DNA from: Alistipes sp. | GTDB taxonomy: Bacteria > Bacteroidota > Bacteroidia > Bacteroidales > Rikenellaceae | Length of the DNA: 51,128 bases | NCBI GenBank assembly: GCA_017381935.1 | Contig: JAFOBG010000002.1 | Span: 1 to 51,128, forward strand | Reading direction: 5' to 3' | Shown here: positions 34,873-43,324 of the stretch, piece by piece | Numbering within the stretch: the first letter of the stretch is position 1 | How the letters are laid out: each line of letters starts with the position of its first letter | The notes under the pieces: generated by a model | Database searches by the model: none | What the model saw: only the letters and a program-made list of their open reading frames with translations | Told to the model about the DNA's origin: nothing | Position numbers and translations under genes: made by a program

Positions 34873-35664
34873 CTAACTTTTTCTAACTATGTATAAATGG
34901 TCGCATCCAAAACTGTATAGGGTGCGGTCATAATCTGTAAATTGTGCTGCATAGTCAATCTCTTCAGCCTCAAAGCCTGCAGCACGAAGGCGCTCAATGT
35001 AATCTCTGCCATACACTCGACGATGGTCATACTGCCCAAATACCTCTGCACGTTGTTTTGGGTCGGTAATAGTATCATCCTCGAATGTCTTTTCGCGTGA
35101 GTAGTCAATAGGCGCAAGCATCACTCCGAATCCACCGGGATGCATAATACGGTACATTTCACTCAGAGCCTTGCTGTCGCTTTCAACATGTTCTAAGATA
35201 TGATTGCAAATAACAATATCTACATTATTATCCTTCATCGGGATACTCTGCACATCAAAGTGCATATCGGCAAGTGGGCTCTCAAGGTCGGCTGTGATGT
35301 AGCTATACGGAGCAGATTCATACATCCTCTTAAACTCATTCATCAGACACACCTCTGGTGCAATGTGGAGTATTATAGGCAGGCTATCAATCCTCTCTCG
35401 CACACTCTCGTTGTTCATAAGGTAGTGCCACAGCAGTCGGTGTCGCTCAAGAGAGAGGCACTTCGGACATAGAGCATCTTCTCTGACCTTGCCGTAGCCG
35501 TAGGGGAGGAACTTGCGCTTCTCGCAACCGCAAATAGGGCACTGTCGCCCCTTGCCAGAGTAGAATAGTCCCACTATAGGCACAGCCCATCCAGCCACAC
35601 GCTGAAGAGCCGTGCGTGGTATGGTGTTAAGTACCCAACGAATAGTATTGCCTATTATACTCAT
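34873..35664 (-). CDS. Class I SAM methyltransferase with N-terminal zinc-ribbon-like segment
   Basis: 263 residues. Residues 42-69 hold two Cys pairs (CPIC at 42-45 and CPKC at 66-69), suggesting a zinc site. From about 100 a Rossmann methyltransferase domain follows, with ITADLES as the acidic SAM-binding strand end, DIVICNHILEHV as motif IV, and MHPGGFGVM after it. The substrate is unknown; domain order resembles small-molecule or glycan methyltransferases more than rRNA enzymes. Its start overlaps the xseB stop (TAATG), so it is probably translated together with exonuclease VII, and the RelA/SpoT gene follows after 4 bp. Confidence 0.8.
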   Translation of the reverse strand: MSIIGNTIRWVLNTIPRTALQRVAGWAVPIVGLFYSGKGRQCPICGCEKRKFLPYGYGKVREDALCPKCLSLERHRLLWHYLMNNESVRERIDSLPIILHIAPEVCLMNEFKRMYESAPYSYITADLESPLADMHFDVQSIPMKDNNVDIVICNHILEHVESDSKALSEMYRIMHPGGFGVMLAPIDYSREKTFEDDTITDPKQRAEVFGQYDHRRVYGRDYIERLRAAGFEAEEIDYAAQFTDYDRTLYSFGCDHLYIVRKS

Positions 35665-35855
35665 TATTCAAATAACTTTTCAACACTTGTCTCAGCTTTG
35701 CGCAACTTTTTGCGACAAAGAGTAATGAGCTCCGATGCTCGCTTTACCTTCTGGGTAAGAGTCTCAACATCGCAGTTATCACTCTGTAAGGCAGAGAGAA
35801 TACTCTCTATTTCCGCCATAGCCTCACTGTATGAAAGTTCAATCTTTTTTGTCAT
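35664..35855 (-). CDS. xseB: Exodeoxyribonuclease VII small subunit
   Basis: Small helical subunit of exonuclease VII. The preferred start at 35855 gives MTKKIELSYSEAM and 63 residues; an alternative ATG at 35864 adds three residues. The family pattern (YSEAMAEIESIL, then LITLCRKKL near the end) is clear. The start lies inside the 3' end of xseA, as expected for coupled translation of the two subunits. Confidence 0.9.
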   Translation of the reverse strand: MTKKIELSYSEAMAEIESILSALQSDNCDVETLTQKVKRASELITLCRKKLRKAETSVEKLFE

Positions 35856-37029
35856 GTTTCTCAATTATCTTGGCTTTTAGATAGCCATCCGATAGCTCAA
35901 TCGTATAGTTTTTACCCACCTCTACAGCACTTGTCGTACCAATCACCTTATTTCCTGCCCTCACTAAAGCAAAACCGAGTTTTAGTAGTCGTTCAGGTGT
36001 AAAGTTCTCAACAAGTAGAGCGTAAGAGTCCAATTTATCTCTTTGCCTTGATAGCGCTGTTCGGGCATAGCTTTGCAACTGCTTGTCTAACTGTTGTAGC
36101 TTTATCTCTGAGGATTGGGTACACTTTGCACAACTCTCTTTTAGCAACACAACAGCAGACTCTAACTGGCCGTCAAACCTCTCGGCACTACTGCAAATCC
36201 ATGTAGCAACGGCAGTTGGGGTTTTAAGCGGTACGGCTGCCACCATATCCACTATACTCACATCTTTGTCGTGGCCTATACCTGTCAGTACCGGTAGAGG
36301 GAATTGTGCAACATAGAGTGCTGTCAAATAGGAGTTAAAACACTCTAAATCGCCCGTAGAACCGCCACCTCTGATTATAGCAACTGCATCAAACTCCTCC
36401 TCTCTTTGAGCAATAGCAGTCAAAGCATTGACAATACTCTGCTCACTTGTTTCGCCCTGCATAATGGCTTCAAAGAGTGTTGTTTTGATGTCGTATGCAG
36501 AGGCTGCAATCTCCTCAATAAAATCTCTATAGCCAGCTGCTGTAGCACTTGATACAACGGCAACTCGTTGGACTACTTGTGGCATTGCAACTTGACGGTT
36601 CATATCCCAAACACCCTCCTTTTGTAGGCGTTCAATGGTCTGTTGCCTCTGTTGCTCCAACTCTCCAACGGTATATGTGGGGTCTATATCTGTTATTTGC
36701 AGACTTAGTCCATATACCGGATGATGTGAGACTACCACTTGAAGTAACACCTTCATTGTCGCACAGAGTCTCTGTTTGGTAGCCCTCTCAAACTTCTCGG
36801 CAAGTGTCGGATATTGATTTTTCCAAATCACGGCTCTGGCTTGAGCCTTCGCTTTACTTCCCGAGGTTGAACTCTGCACCTTCTCTATCAGCTCAATATA
36901 GCAGTGGCCTGAGTAGTTTACCTTTAACTCGGCAATCTCTGCACTAACCCATACAGGTTGCGGGAGGAATTGCTCTACTGCAGCCCCGATTATGCGTTGT
37001 AGCTCGTATAGAGTGAAGGACTCTCTCAT
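35839..37029 (-). CDS. xseA: Exodeoxyribonuclease VII large subunit
   Basis: Catalytic subunit of exonuclease VII, degrading single-stranded DNA. The N-terminal OB domain (about 1-100) contains VWVSAEIAELKVNYSGHCY. The catalytic domain contains the conserved IIRGGGSTGDLECFN near 217-231 and GIGHDKD soon after. It has 396 residues, shorter than E. coli XseA (456), mostly through a reduced coiled-coil region. It overlaps the upstream TonB-domain gene by 4 bp (ATGA) and xseB by 17 bp. Confidence 0.95.
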   Translation of the reverse strand: MRESFTLYELQRIIGAAVEQFLPQPVWVSAEIAELKVNYSGHCYIELIEKVQSSTSGSKAKAQARAVIWKNQYPTLAEKFERATKQRLCATMKVLLQVVVSHHPVYGLSLQITDIDPTYTVGELEQQRQQTIERLQKEGVWDMNRQVAMPQVVQRVAVVSSATAAGYRDFIEEIAASAYDIKTTLFEAIMQGETSEQSIVNALTAIAQREEEFDAVAIIRGGGSTGDLECFNSYLTALYVAQFPLPVLTGIGHDKDVSIVDMVAAVPLKTPTAVATWICSSAERFDGQLESAVVLLKESCAKCTQSSEIKLQQLDKQLQSYARTALSRQRDKLDSYALLVENFTPERLLKLGFALVRAGNKVIGTTSAVEVGKNYTIELSDGYLKAKIIEKHDKKD

Positions 37030-37574
37030 AGCATGATGATATAAGGCTCACGAGGGAGCTTTTTACCTTTAGGGAGTTGAACAATAAGCAGGTGCTCACT
37101 TGCAACAGGAACTCCTCGCTTTGTAGCTGGCTGCCATTGTGGCGAAGAGGCAAAGGCTTGACGAACACGCTTTGCAAATCGTTTGTCTGTTGATTGCAAA
37201 ATATTGCCTTCGCTTACATGCCCATCACTCTCTACGGTAAATCTCATTACAAAACGAGCTGCAGGGTCATTTTCTGTCCATTTGACTTTTGAGGCGATAT
37301 ACTGAGAGAAGTTGTCGGACAGAGGAAATTGAGCAGCTTTGTCGTAGCAGAGAGTGATTATAACGACACCATTATTTGCCTTTTGGCCATACTTGGCAAT
37401 TGTCGTCTCATCTGCAGGCAGAGTCTCTATCTTCTCTATATTCTTCTCAGGAATATCTGATACACTGCTGCGAATCTCCCCATTTACAATATAAATAGGG
37501 TTACGAGTCGTCTCTGCTGCAGCATTAAACCACAGCAGAGAACAAACCATTATTGACAGCAGCCTTTTCATCAT
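37026..37574 (-). CDS. Secreted protein with plug-like segment and TonB C-terminal domain
   Basis: 182 residues from the ATG at 37572-37574; a second ATG follows directly. A signal peptide (about 1-20, ending NAAA) leads to a segment (about 26-75) that resembles the start of a TonB-dependent receptor plug: PIYIVNGEI, then DIPEKNIEKIETLP, then ANNGVVIITL. Residues about 95-175 resemble the TonB C-terminal domain (FTVESDGHVSEGNI, SPQWQPATKRGVPV). There is no membrane anchor other than the signal sequence. The open frame continues 16 codons upstream into prfA, but that extension lacks a plausible signal peptide. The gene begins 1 bp after the prfA stop and overlaps xseA. A role in TonB-linked signalling or transport is possible. 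Confidence 0.75.
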   Translation of the reverse strand: MMKRLLSIMVCSLLWFNAAAETTRNPIYIVNGEIRSSVSDIPEKNIEKIETLPADETTIAKYGQKANNGVVIITLCYDKAAQFPLSDNFSQYIASKVKWTENDPAARFVMRFTVESDGHVSEGNILQSTDKRFAKRVRQAFASSPQWQPATKRGVPVASEHLLIVQLPKGKKLPREPYIIML

Positions 37575-37575
37575 A

Positions 37576-38664
37576 CTAACCCAACTCTTGCTCCTTGAGG
37601 CGCTCTGCATTCTCAGCCACAATCAGATGGTCTATGCAGTCCTGGATATCACCATCCATAAATGCACCCAGGTTGTAGATTGTATAGTTAATACGGTGGT
37701 CGGTAATTCGGCCCTGAGGATAGTTGTAGGTACGAATCTTTGCAGAACGGTCTCCTGTAGAGACAAGAGTCTTACGCTTTGATGCAATCTCGTCGAGGTA
37801 TTTTTGATACTCAAGGTTGAAGATTCGTGTACGAAGCTCCTCAAAAGCCTTCTCAGTATTCTTTATCTGCGACTTTTGGTCCTGACACTGTACAACAATA
37901 CCTGTCGGTATGTGGGTAAGGCGGATAGCCGAGTAGGTTGTATTTACGCTCTGACCACCAGGTCCTGAGGCACAGAATATATCCTTACGAATATCATTCC
38001 AAGATACCTCTACATCGAACTCGTCAGCCTCAGGGAGTACCGCTACAGAGGCTGCAGAGGTGTGTACACGACCCTGAGTTTCGGTCTGAGGTACTCGCTG
38101 TACACGGTGCACGCCTGACTCATACTTCATTGTGCCATAGACGTTGTTGCCAGTAACCTTCATAATAACCTCCTTATAGCCACCAACAGCACCCTCTGAG
38201 AATGATGTAATCTCATACTTCCAACCCTTAGTCTCGATATACTTGGTGTACATACGCATCAAGTCGCCGGCAAAAAGGGCAGCCTCGTCGCCACCTGTTC
38301 CGCCACGAATCTCAAGTACTGCATTCTTTGCATCCTGTGGGTCTTTAGGGATGAGGAGCAACTTTATCTCCTCTTCCATCTGTACGATAGCCGGCTCAAG
38401 CTCGGCAATCTCCATACGAGCCATCTCTCGGAAATCCTCATCCTTCTCTGTTGCCAAAATATCTTTGGCATTAGCAAGGTCTGACAATGCTTTACGGTAG
38501 CGGTCAGAGGTCTCGATAATAGGCTCTAACTCGCGATACTCTTTGTTGTATTGAACAAACGCCTTGACATCTGCAATCACTTCAGGGTCGGTAAGTTTTT
38601 GACCGAGCTCCTCATACTTGATTTTCAGGCCATCAAGTCGCATTAACATTGAATTTTCTGCCAT
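37576..38664 (-). CDS. prfA: Peptide chain release factor 1
   Basis: Recognises UAA and UAG and triggers peptide release. The catalytic GGQ is at 236-238 within CASGPGGQSVN. The codon-recognition tripeptide is PQT at 192-194 (the family pattern is P-x-T, distinguishing RF1 from RF2 with SPF). Length is 362 residues (E. coli 360). It starts a tight minus-strand series prfA, TonB-domain gene, xseA, xseB, methyltransferase, RelA/SpoT, tdk. No -7 box is visible in the 78-bp gap upstream. Confidence 0.97.
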   Translation of the reverse strand: MAENSMLMRLDGLKIKYEELGQKLTDPEVIADVKAFVQYNKEYRELEPIIETSDRYRKALSDLANAKDILATEKDEDFREMARMEIAELEPAIVQMEEEIKLLLIPKDPQDAKNAVLEIRGGTGGDEAALFAGDLMRMYTKYIETKGWKYEITSFSEGAVGGYKEVIMKVTGNNVYGTMKYESGVHRVQRVPQTETQGRVHTSAASVAVLPEADEFDVEVSWNDIRKDIFCASGPGGQSVNTTYSAIRLTHIPTGIVVQCQDQKSQIKNTEKAFEELRTRIFNLEYQKYLDEIASKRKTLVSTGDRSAKIRTYNYPQGRITDHRINYTIYNLGAFMDGDIQDCIDHLIVAENAERLKEQELG

Positions 38665-38703
38665 TAGGTATGTTTTATAAATTACGATAAATATTTGCGT
38701 TAT

Positions 38704-38730
38704 TGGCTGGCCGATGGTATAGACCAGCCA
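38704..38730 (-). terminator. Hairpin after the esterase array
   Basis: TGGCTGG (38704-38710) pairs perfectly with CCAGCCA (38724-38730), 13-nt loop. No T run follows on the minus strand, so it may be a weak or factor-assisted terminator between the esterase array and prfA. Confidence 0.4.
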
Positions 38731-38742
38731 TTAGTCGCTCAA

Positions 38743-39675
38743 TTACTTCTTCTTTGAATTTGCCTCAGCACTCTTGCTCTGAATCTTGAGCCAATCAATT
38801 AGAGCATCTTTGTACTCTTTAGCATACTTAAACTCGTCGTGTCCGCACCAACCGTGGCCACCTGAAGGGTAGATGTGCATTGTTGCAGGAACGCCATTAG
38901 CCTTAAGAGCCTCATAATAGAGAATAGAACTGATTGGTGGAACAGTCAGGTCGTCATCTGAGAGTAGAAGGATGGTTGGAGGGGTAGTAGTTGTTACACG
39001 GTTCTCCAAAGAGTAGTAGAACTGCTCATTCTGAGTACGGTCCTTACCAAGAAGATACTGGAAGGTGTTTTGGTGAGTAGCCCAAGTTGTACCTGTAATT
39101 ACAGGGTAGAAGAGAATAGAGAATGCAGGCTTATCCTTATCCTCGGTAAAAGTAGAGGTGTAAGCTGCAAGATGGCCACCTGCAGAGCTACCGCAAATAC
39201 CTACCTGCTTAGGATCTACGCCCCACTTCTTACCCTTTGTGCGCATATACTTGAGTGCAGCCTGTGCATCCTCAAGAGGTACCTCTTTATGTCCGAGGTT
39301 TGGCAGACGATACTTAACAACAACGCAAGAGATACCCAAATCACGGTAGAACTTTGCGATTGCAAAACCCTCGTGAGCAATACAAACCTTGCTATATCCA
39401 CCACCAGGGAGTACTACAATACCCTGACCTGTTGCCTTTGCAGGGTCTGCCTTGTAGATGTAGAAGTCGGTCTGTGAGGTCTGTGAGAAGTGCTTACGCT
39501 CATTAATCTTTTCATCACGGGTCTCAAAGTTTGAGTGTGGAGCCTTGTCGTTGTTCCAGAAGTTGGTGATAATTTCGTCAGCACCACTCTCCTCTAAAGA
39601 GAGGGTAATGGTCTTTTGAGCTGATACATTGATAGCTACAGCTGTAGCAGCAAGAATGATAAAAAACTTTTTCAT
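38743..39675 (-). CDS. Secreted alpha/beta-hydrolase, esterase array copy 1
   Basis: Last-transcribed copy, 310 residues. Signal peptide 1-20 (ends SAQ). The subgroup signature GADEIITNFW and APHSN (31-49) is followed by an alpha/beta-hydrolase fold: PGGGY oxyanion segment (90-94), nucleophile S164 in GSSAGGH, Asp D242 in LLSDDD, and His H274 in GGHGW. Families with this layout include carbohydrate esterases that remove acetyl or feruloyl groups. A Lys-rich tail ends the protein. It is closest to the copies at 42407 and 43325 (shared KADP, KATGQG and DAQAAL segments) rather than to its immediate neighbours. Activity and substrate are inferred from fold only. Confidence 0.82.
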   Translation of the reverse strand: MKKFFIILAATAVAINVSAQKTITLSLEESGADEIITNFWNNDKAPHSNFETRDEKINERKHFSQTSQTDFYIYKADPAKATGQGIVVLPGGGYSKVCIAHEGFAIAKFYRDLGISCVVVKYRLPNLGHKEVPLEDAQAALKYMRTKGKKWGVDPKQVGICGSSAGGHLAAYTSTFTEDKDKPAFSILFYPVITGTTWATHQNTFQYLLGKDRTQNEQFYYSLENRVTTTTPPTILLLSDDDLTVPPISSILYYEALKANGVPATMHIYPSGGHGWCGHDEFKYAKEYKDALIDWLKIQSKSAEANSKKK

Positions 39676-39719
39676 AATTATATCGGTTTAAATTATTTGT
39701 CGATTTATTTGTTGTTGGT

Positions 39720-40586
39720 TTATTGTGCAAGCACCCACTCTTTGGTTGCATCAAGCCACTGTTTTTTGTAATCCTTCCAGCTATGACCTCCTGAAGGGAA
39801 GATGTGGAAAGAGGCCTTTACGCCGTGGCGCTTGAGAGCCTTGTAATAGAGGGTTGAGTTGATTGTTGGTGCAAGAGGGTCATCATCACAGTGTAGGATG
39901 AGTGTCGGTGGTGTCTGACCATTTACAAGCAAATCTACAGAGTGGTTGTTAACCTCTGCAGGTGTGCGCCACTTGCCAAGGAGCTCCTCAAAGGTACTCC
40001 ATTGTGGCTTGTTTGTCCAGATATGGCCACTGATAACAGGGTAGTAAAGTACTGCGAAGTTAGGCTTCTGAATACCCTCAAGCACTACAGAAGACCAAGC
40101 GGCAAGGTGTCCTCCTGCAGAACTGCCACTCACGCCAATCTTCTGTGGGTTAATGCCGAGTCTGTCGGCATTTTTGCGCATATACTCTACAGCTGCAGCA
40201 GCATCCTCAAGAGGTACCTCTGCGTGTCCATTTGGCAAACGATATTTGACAATCATTGTTGTAATACCGTGTTTAGCCAGCCACTTTCCGAGTCCGAAGT
40301 TGAGGTTTACATTTTTGTAACCACCACCAGGGAATACAACCAGGCCATGGCCTGTAGGATTCTCGGCCTTGAAGATGTAGAATACGGTCTCTGTTGTATG
40401 AGAAACCTTGTATTTATCCTTGCTAACAACTACCTTTTCAGGTTTGCTGTCGCAGTTTGAGTGTGGAGCAGAGGTGTTGTCCCAATAGCGAATCACCTCA
40501 TCTGCATCACTCTTAATTGTTGGAGTTTGCGCTGTTGCAGTCATAGCAAACGCTACTGCTGCAACAAGGATTAGAAGTTTTTTCAT
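39720..40586 (-). CDS. Secreted alpha/beta-hydrolase, esterase array copy 2
   Basis: 288 residues, the shortest and most divergent copy. Signal peptide 1-20 (ends TAQ), DADEVIRYWDNTSAPHSN (27-44), PGGGY (86-90), nucleophile S156 in GSSAGGH, Asp D236 in HCDDD and His H268 in GGHSW. The predicted triad is intact. It lies 44 bp upstream of copy 1 and 6 bp after copy 3, which is the widest internal gap of the array but still shows no promoter box. It lacks the basic C-terminal tail of copy 1. Confidence 0.82.
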   Translation of the reverse strand: MKKLLILVAAVAFAMTATAQTPTIKSDADEVIRYWDNTSAPHSNCDSKPEKVVVSKDKYKVSHTTETVFYIFKAENPTGHGLVVFPGGGYKNVNLNFGLGKWLAKHGITTMIVKYRLPNGHAEVPLEDAAAAVEYMRKNADRLGINPQKIGVSGSSAGGHLAAWSSVVLEGIQKPNFAVLYYPVISGHIWTNKPQWSTFEELLGKWRTPAEVNNHSVDLLVNGQTPPTLILHCDDDPLAPTINSTLYYKALKRHGVKASFHIFPSGGHSWKDYKKQWLDATKEWVLAQ

Positions 40587-40592
40587 GGTATG

Positions 40593-41489
40593 CTATTTTT
40601 TGTTGTTATTGTCAAGTACTTCGAACCAATCTTTAAGAGCATCTAACCACTGCTGGCGATACTCCCACTTAAGTCTGCCAGACCATCCATGACCACCTGA
40701 AGGGTAGATGTGCAGAGAGGCTGGAATGCCGTAGCGTTTTAGAGCCTTGTAGTATGATGTTGAGGCAACAGGCCTTACGATATCATCATCGTCGGAGAGG
40801 AACATAATCGCTGGTGGCGTGGTAGGGCCTACAAGATCTTGTGTAGATGCCGAGTCTGCCTGTGCAGGGGTAACATTTGGGCCGAACATAATCTTGTTTG
40901 CATTGTAGCTGTTGTGATACTCGTTGCGAGTCATTGCTCCATAGACAAGAATGCTGAAGTGAGGTTTCTTACCATCCTCCATAATATTTGACACCCATGC
41001 TGCGAGGTGTCCACCTGCAGAGTTGCCACACACGCCAATCTTATACGGGTCGATGTTGTACTTCTCGGCATTTGCACGCATATAGTCTATAGCACCGATA
41101 GCATCCTCAAGTGTAGCTTGATAGTGTCCATAGTTTGGCAGTCGATACTTTACAACTACTGCAGTAATTCCGTTATCACGCAACCACTCTGGGAAGGTGA
41201 TTGGAAAACTTAAGTAACGGTAGCCACCACCAGGATAGATGACCACTGTGTAGCCTGTAGCCTTCTCCTTTGGAGGGTTGAAGATATACAGTTCTGTAGA
41301 GGAGGTGTTATATACTTTAGACTTGCCCTTTATCAGCTCATCCTTCTCCATATTGTTGGAGTACTTAGCAGTGCTATTGTTCCAAAGGTGGACAATCTCA
41401 TCGGCAGATGTATCTACTGTAACAACCTTTTGAGCAAATGCTGAATTGAGAGCAATAGCTGCGATAAAAAATATTAATAACTTTCTCAT
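40593..41489 (-). CDS. Secreted alpha/beta-hydrolase, esterase array copy 3
   Basis: 298 residues. Signal peptide 1-20 (ends FAQ), SADEIVHLWNNSTAKYSN with KYSN in place of PHSN, PGGGY (86-90), nucleophile S157 in GNSAGGH, Asp D235 in LSDDD and His H267 in GGHGW. It groups with copy 4: both have NTSS-x-x-LYIF, ATLEDA and AAWVSN segments not seen in the others. It has 6 bp to each neighbour, so cotranscription is very likely. The changed PHSN motif and the MTRNEYHNS region suggest a substrate preference different from copies 1, 5 and 6. Confidence 0.82.
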   Translation of the reverse strand: MRKLLIFFIAAIALNSAFAQKVVTVDTSADEIVHLWNNSTAKYSNNMEKDELIKGKSKVYNTSSTELYIFNPPKEKATGYTVVIYPGGGYRYLSFPITFPEWLRDNGITAVVVKYRLPNYGHYQATLEDAIGAIDYMRANAEKYNIDPYKIGVCGNSAGGHLAAWVSNIMEDGKKPHFSILVYGAMTRNEYHNSYNANKIMFGPNVTPAQADSASTQDLVGPTTPPAIMFLSDDDDIVRPVASTSYYKALKRYGIPASLHIYPSGGHGWSGRLKWEYRQQWLDALKDWFEVLDNNNKK

Positions 41490-41495
41490 AAACGA

Positions 41496-42395
41496 CTATT
41501 TTTCTTGTTTAGATTGTGATTGGATGGTTAGCCAATCTTTAACAGCTCCGAGCCACTGCTTGCGATATTCCCACTTACGGTTGCTCCACCAGCTGTGTCC
41601 GCCAGAAGGGTAGATATGCATAGAGGCTGGTACGCCGTGGTATTTGAGAGCTTTATAGTACTTTGTTGAACTGAATGGACGCACAACATTATCGTCGTGG
41701 CAGAGTAAAATCAGTGTTGGAGGGGTATTCTTTGTAACCAAGTTTGTGAGAGTGAGTTGCTCAGCCTCGGCTGCAGTTACATCCTTGCCCATAAGGTTCA
41801 TATTGGCACTCATAGTAACATAGTATTCATCACGAAGCATTGAGCCACAGAATAGCATTGCAAAGGCGGGCTTTTTGCTGTCCTCCATAGCATTTGATAC
41901 CCAAGCGGCGAGGTGTCCTCCGGCAGAGCAACCTGCAACACCAACTTTAGTTGGGTCAATGCCTAATCTATCAGCATTTGCACGCATATACTCAACAGCG
42001 CCTGTAGCATCCTCAAGTGTAGCCTGATTGTGGCCAGAGTTTGGTACACGATACTTGAGCATAGCAACAGTATAGCCGTTATCTTTGCACCAATTCACAA
42101 AGTGGGTAGAAAATCCTACATAGCGATAGCTACCACCTGGATAGATGACAATAGATATACCTGTTTCGTTCTCTTTTTTTGGGTGAAAGATATACAGATC
42201 GGCAGAGGAGGTGTTGTAGAACTTGCGTTTAGATACAACCTTCTCGTCTTTCTTCATGTGGTTAGAGTGCTGTGCAGTACTGTTATCCCATAGAGTAACA
42301 ATCTCGTCGGCTCCAATCTCTATCTGCTTTGTAAATTGAGCAGAAACAGAGAGCACTGAGGCTGCAAAAGTTAAGAATAACACTAATTTTCTCAT
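41496..42395 (-). CDS. Secreted alpha/beta-hydrolase, esterase array copy 4
   Basis: 299 residues. Signal peptide 1-20 (ends SAQ), GADEIVTLWDNSTAQHSN, the oxyanion segment altered to PGGSY (86-90), nucleophile S157 in GCSAGGH, Asp D235 in LCHDD, and His in GGHSW near 267. The Gly-to-Ser change in the PGGGY loop is unique in the array and may affect catalysis. It is most similar to copy 3, and copy 5 ends 11 bp upstream of its start. Confidence 0.82.
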   Translation of the reverse strand: MRKLVLFLTFAASVLSVSAQFTKQIEIGADEIVTLWDNSTAQHSNHMKKDEKVVSKRKFYNTSSADLYIFHPKKENETGISIVIYPGGSYRYVGFSTHFVNWCKDNGYTVAMLKYRVPNSGHNQATLEDATGAVEYMRANADRLGIDPTKVGVAGCSAGGHLAAWVSNAMEDSKKPAFAMLFCGSMLRDEYYVTMSANMNLMGKDVTAAEAEQLTLTNLVTKNTPPTLILLCHDDNVVRPFSSTKYYKALKYHGVPASMHIYPSGGHSWWSNRKWEYRKQWLGAVKDWLTIQSQSKQEK

Positions 42396-42406
42396 AGGTT
42401 TATTTG

Positions 42407-43315
42407 TTAAGGGTTAGTTTTTTGCATAATCTGTAGCCAATCTTTGATAGCACGCTTACAAGGCTCAGCATATCTATACTCGTCATGGCCAGCCCAGCCG
42501 TGTTTTCCGGAAGGGAAGACGTGCATAGCTGCCGGTATGCCGTAGTACTTGAGAGCTTTGTAGTATGTTGTTGAGTGCTCAGGTTGTACGGTTACATCAT
42601 CATCTGCAAGAAGTAGCAATGCCGGTGGCGTGGATGGAGTTACAAGGTTCTGAAGTGAGTAACTCTCCTGCTCTGAGGTGGTTCGCTTTTCACCGAGCAT
42701 AAGGCCAAAGGTGCTACGAGGGCGACTACGCTTAATACCCGATACTACAGAATATATGAGTATTGAAAAGGCCGGTTTTTCATCATCCGGTGTTACATTT
42801 GATGCATGTCCGGCAAGGTATCCACCTGCTGAACTACCAAGGATACCTACTTGTTTAGGATCTACACCCCACTTTGAACTCTCAGCTCTCATAAAACGCA
42901 GAGCAGCCTGAGCATCCTCAAGTGGCACCTCACGGTGTCCGTTTGGCAGACGATACTTTACAACGATGGCTGTAACGCCTATAGAACGCAGATACTGACC
43001 AATCATAAAGCCATCGTACTTCATCGAGAGTTTGTAGTAGCCTCCACCTGGGATGATTACCACTCCCTGACCTGTTGCCTTTTGGGGGTCGGCTTTGTAG
43101 ATGTAAAAGTCGGTAGATGAGGTTTGAGTCATATCAAACCGCTTATTCATCTGCTCATCCTCTGTAATCTCGTTTGAGTGAGGCGCTGTAGAGTTGTCCC
43201 AAAAGTGGACTATTTCATCGGCACCACTATCTTCAAGTGATACGACAACCCTCTTTTGGGCGGTGGCAGCGGTGATAATACCCGCAAGAAGCAATAAGGT
43301 TAAAACTCTCTTCAT
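42407..43315 (-). CDS. Secreted alpha/beta-hydrolase, esterase array copy 5
   Basis: 302 residues. Signal peptide 1-20 (ends TAQ), GADEIVHFWDNSTAPHSN (31-48), PGGGY (89-93), nucleophile S162 in GSSAGGY (Tyr in place of the usual His after GG), Asp near 240 in ADDDVTV, and His in GKHGW near 272. It is very similar to copy 6, including long stretches of matching DNA, pointing to a recent tandem duplication. Copy 6 lies 9 bp upstream, copy 4 11 bp downstream. Confidence 0.82.
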   Translation of the reverse strand: MKRVLTLLLLAGIITAATAQKRVVVSLEDSGADEIVHFWDNSTAPHSNEITEDEQMNKRFDMTQTSSTDFYIYKADPQKATGQGVVIIPGGGYYKLSMKYDGFMIGQYLRSIGVTAIVVKYRLPNGHREVPLEDAQAALRFMRAESSKWGVDPKQVGILGSSAGGYLAGHASNVTPDDEKPAFSILIYSVVSGIKRSRPRSTFGLMLGEKRTTSEQESYSLQNLVTPSTPPALLLLADDDVTVQPEHSTTYYKALKYYGIPAAMHVFPSGKHGWAGHDEYRYAEPCKRAIKDWLQIMQKTNP

Positions 43316-43324
43316 AGGTTGTGG

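Noticed and set aside
37575-37622. 16-codon N-terminal extension of the TonB-domain protein
   Set aside because: It overlaps prfA and would bury the signal peptide; the ATG at 37572-37574 gives a normal exported start.
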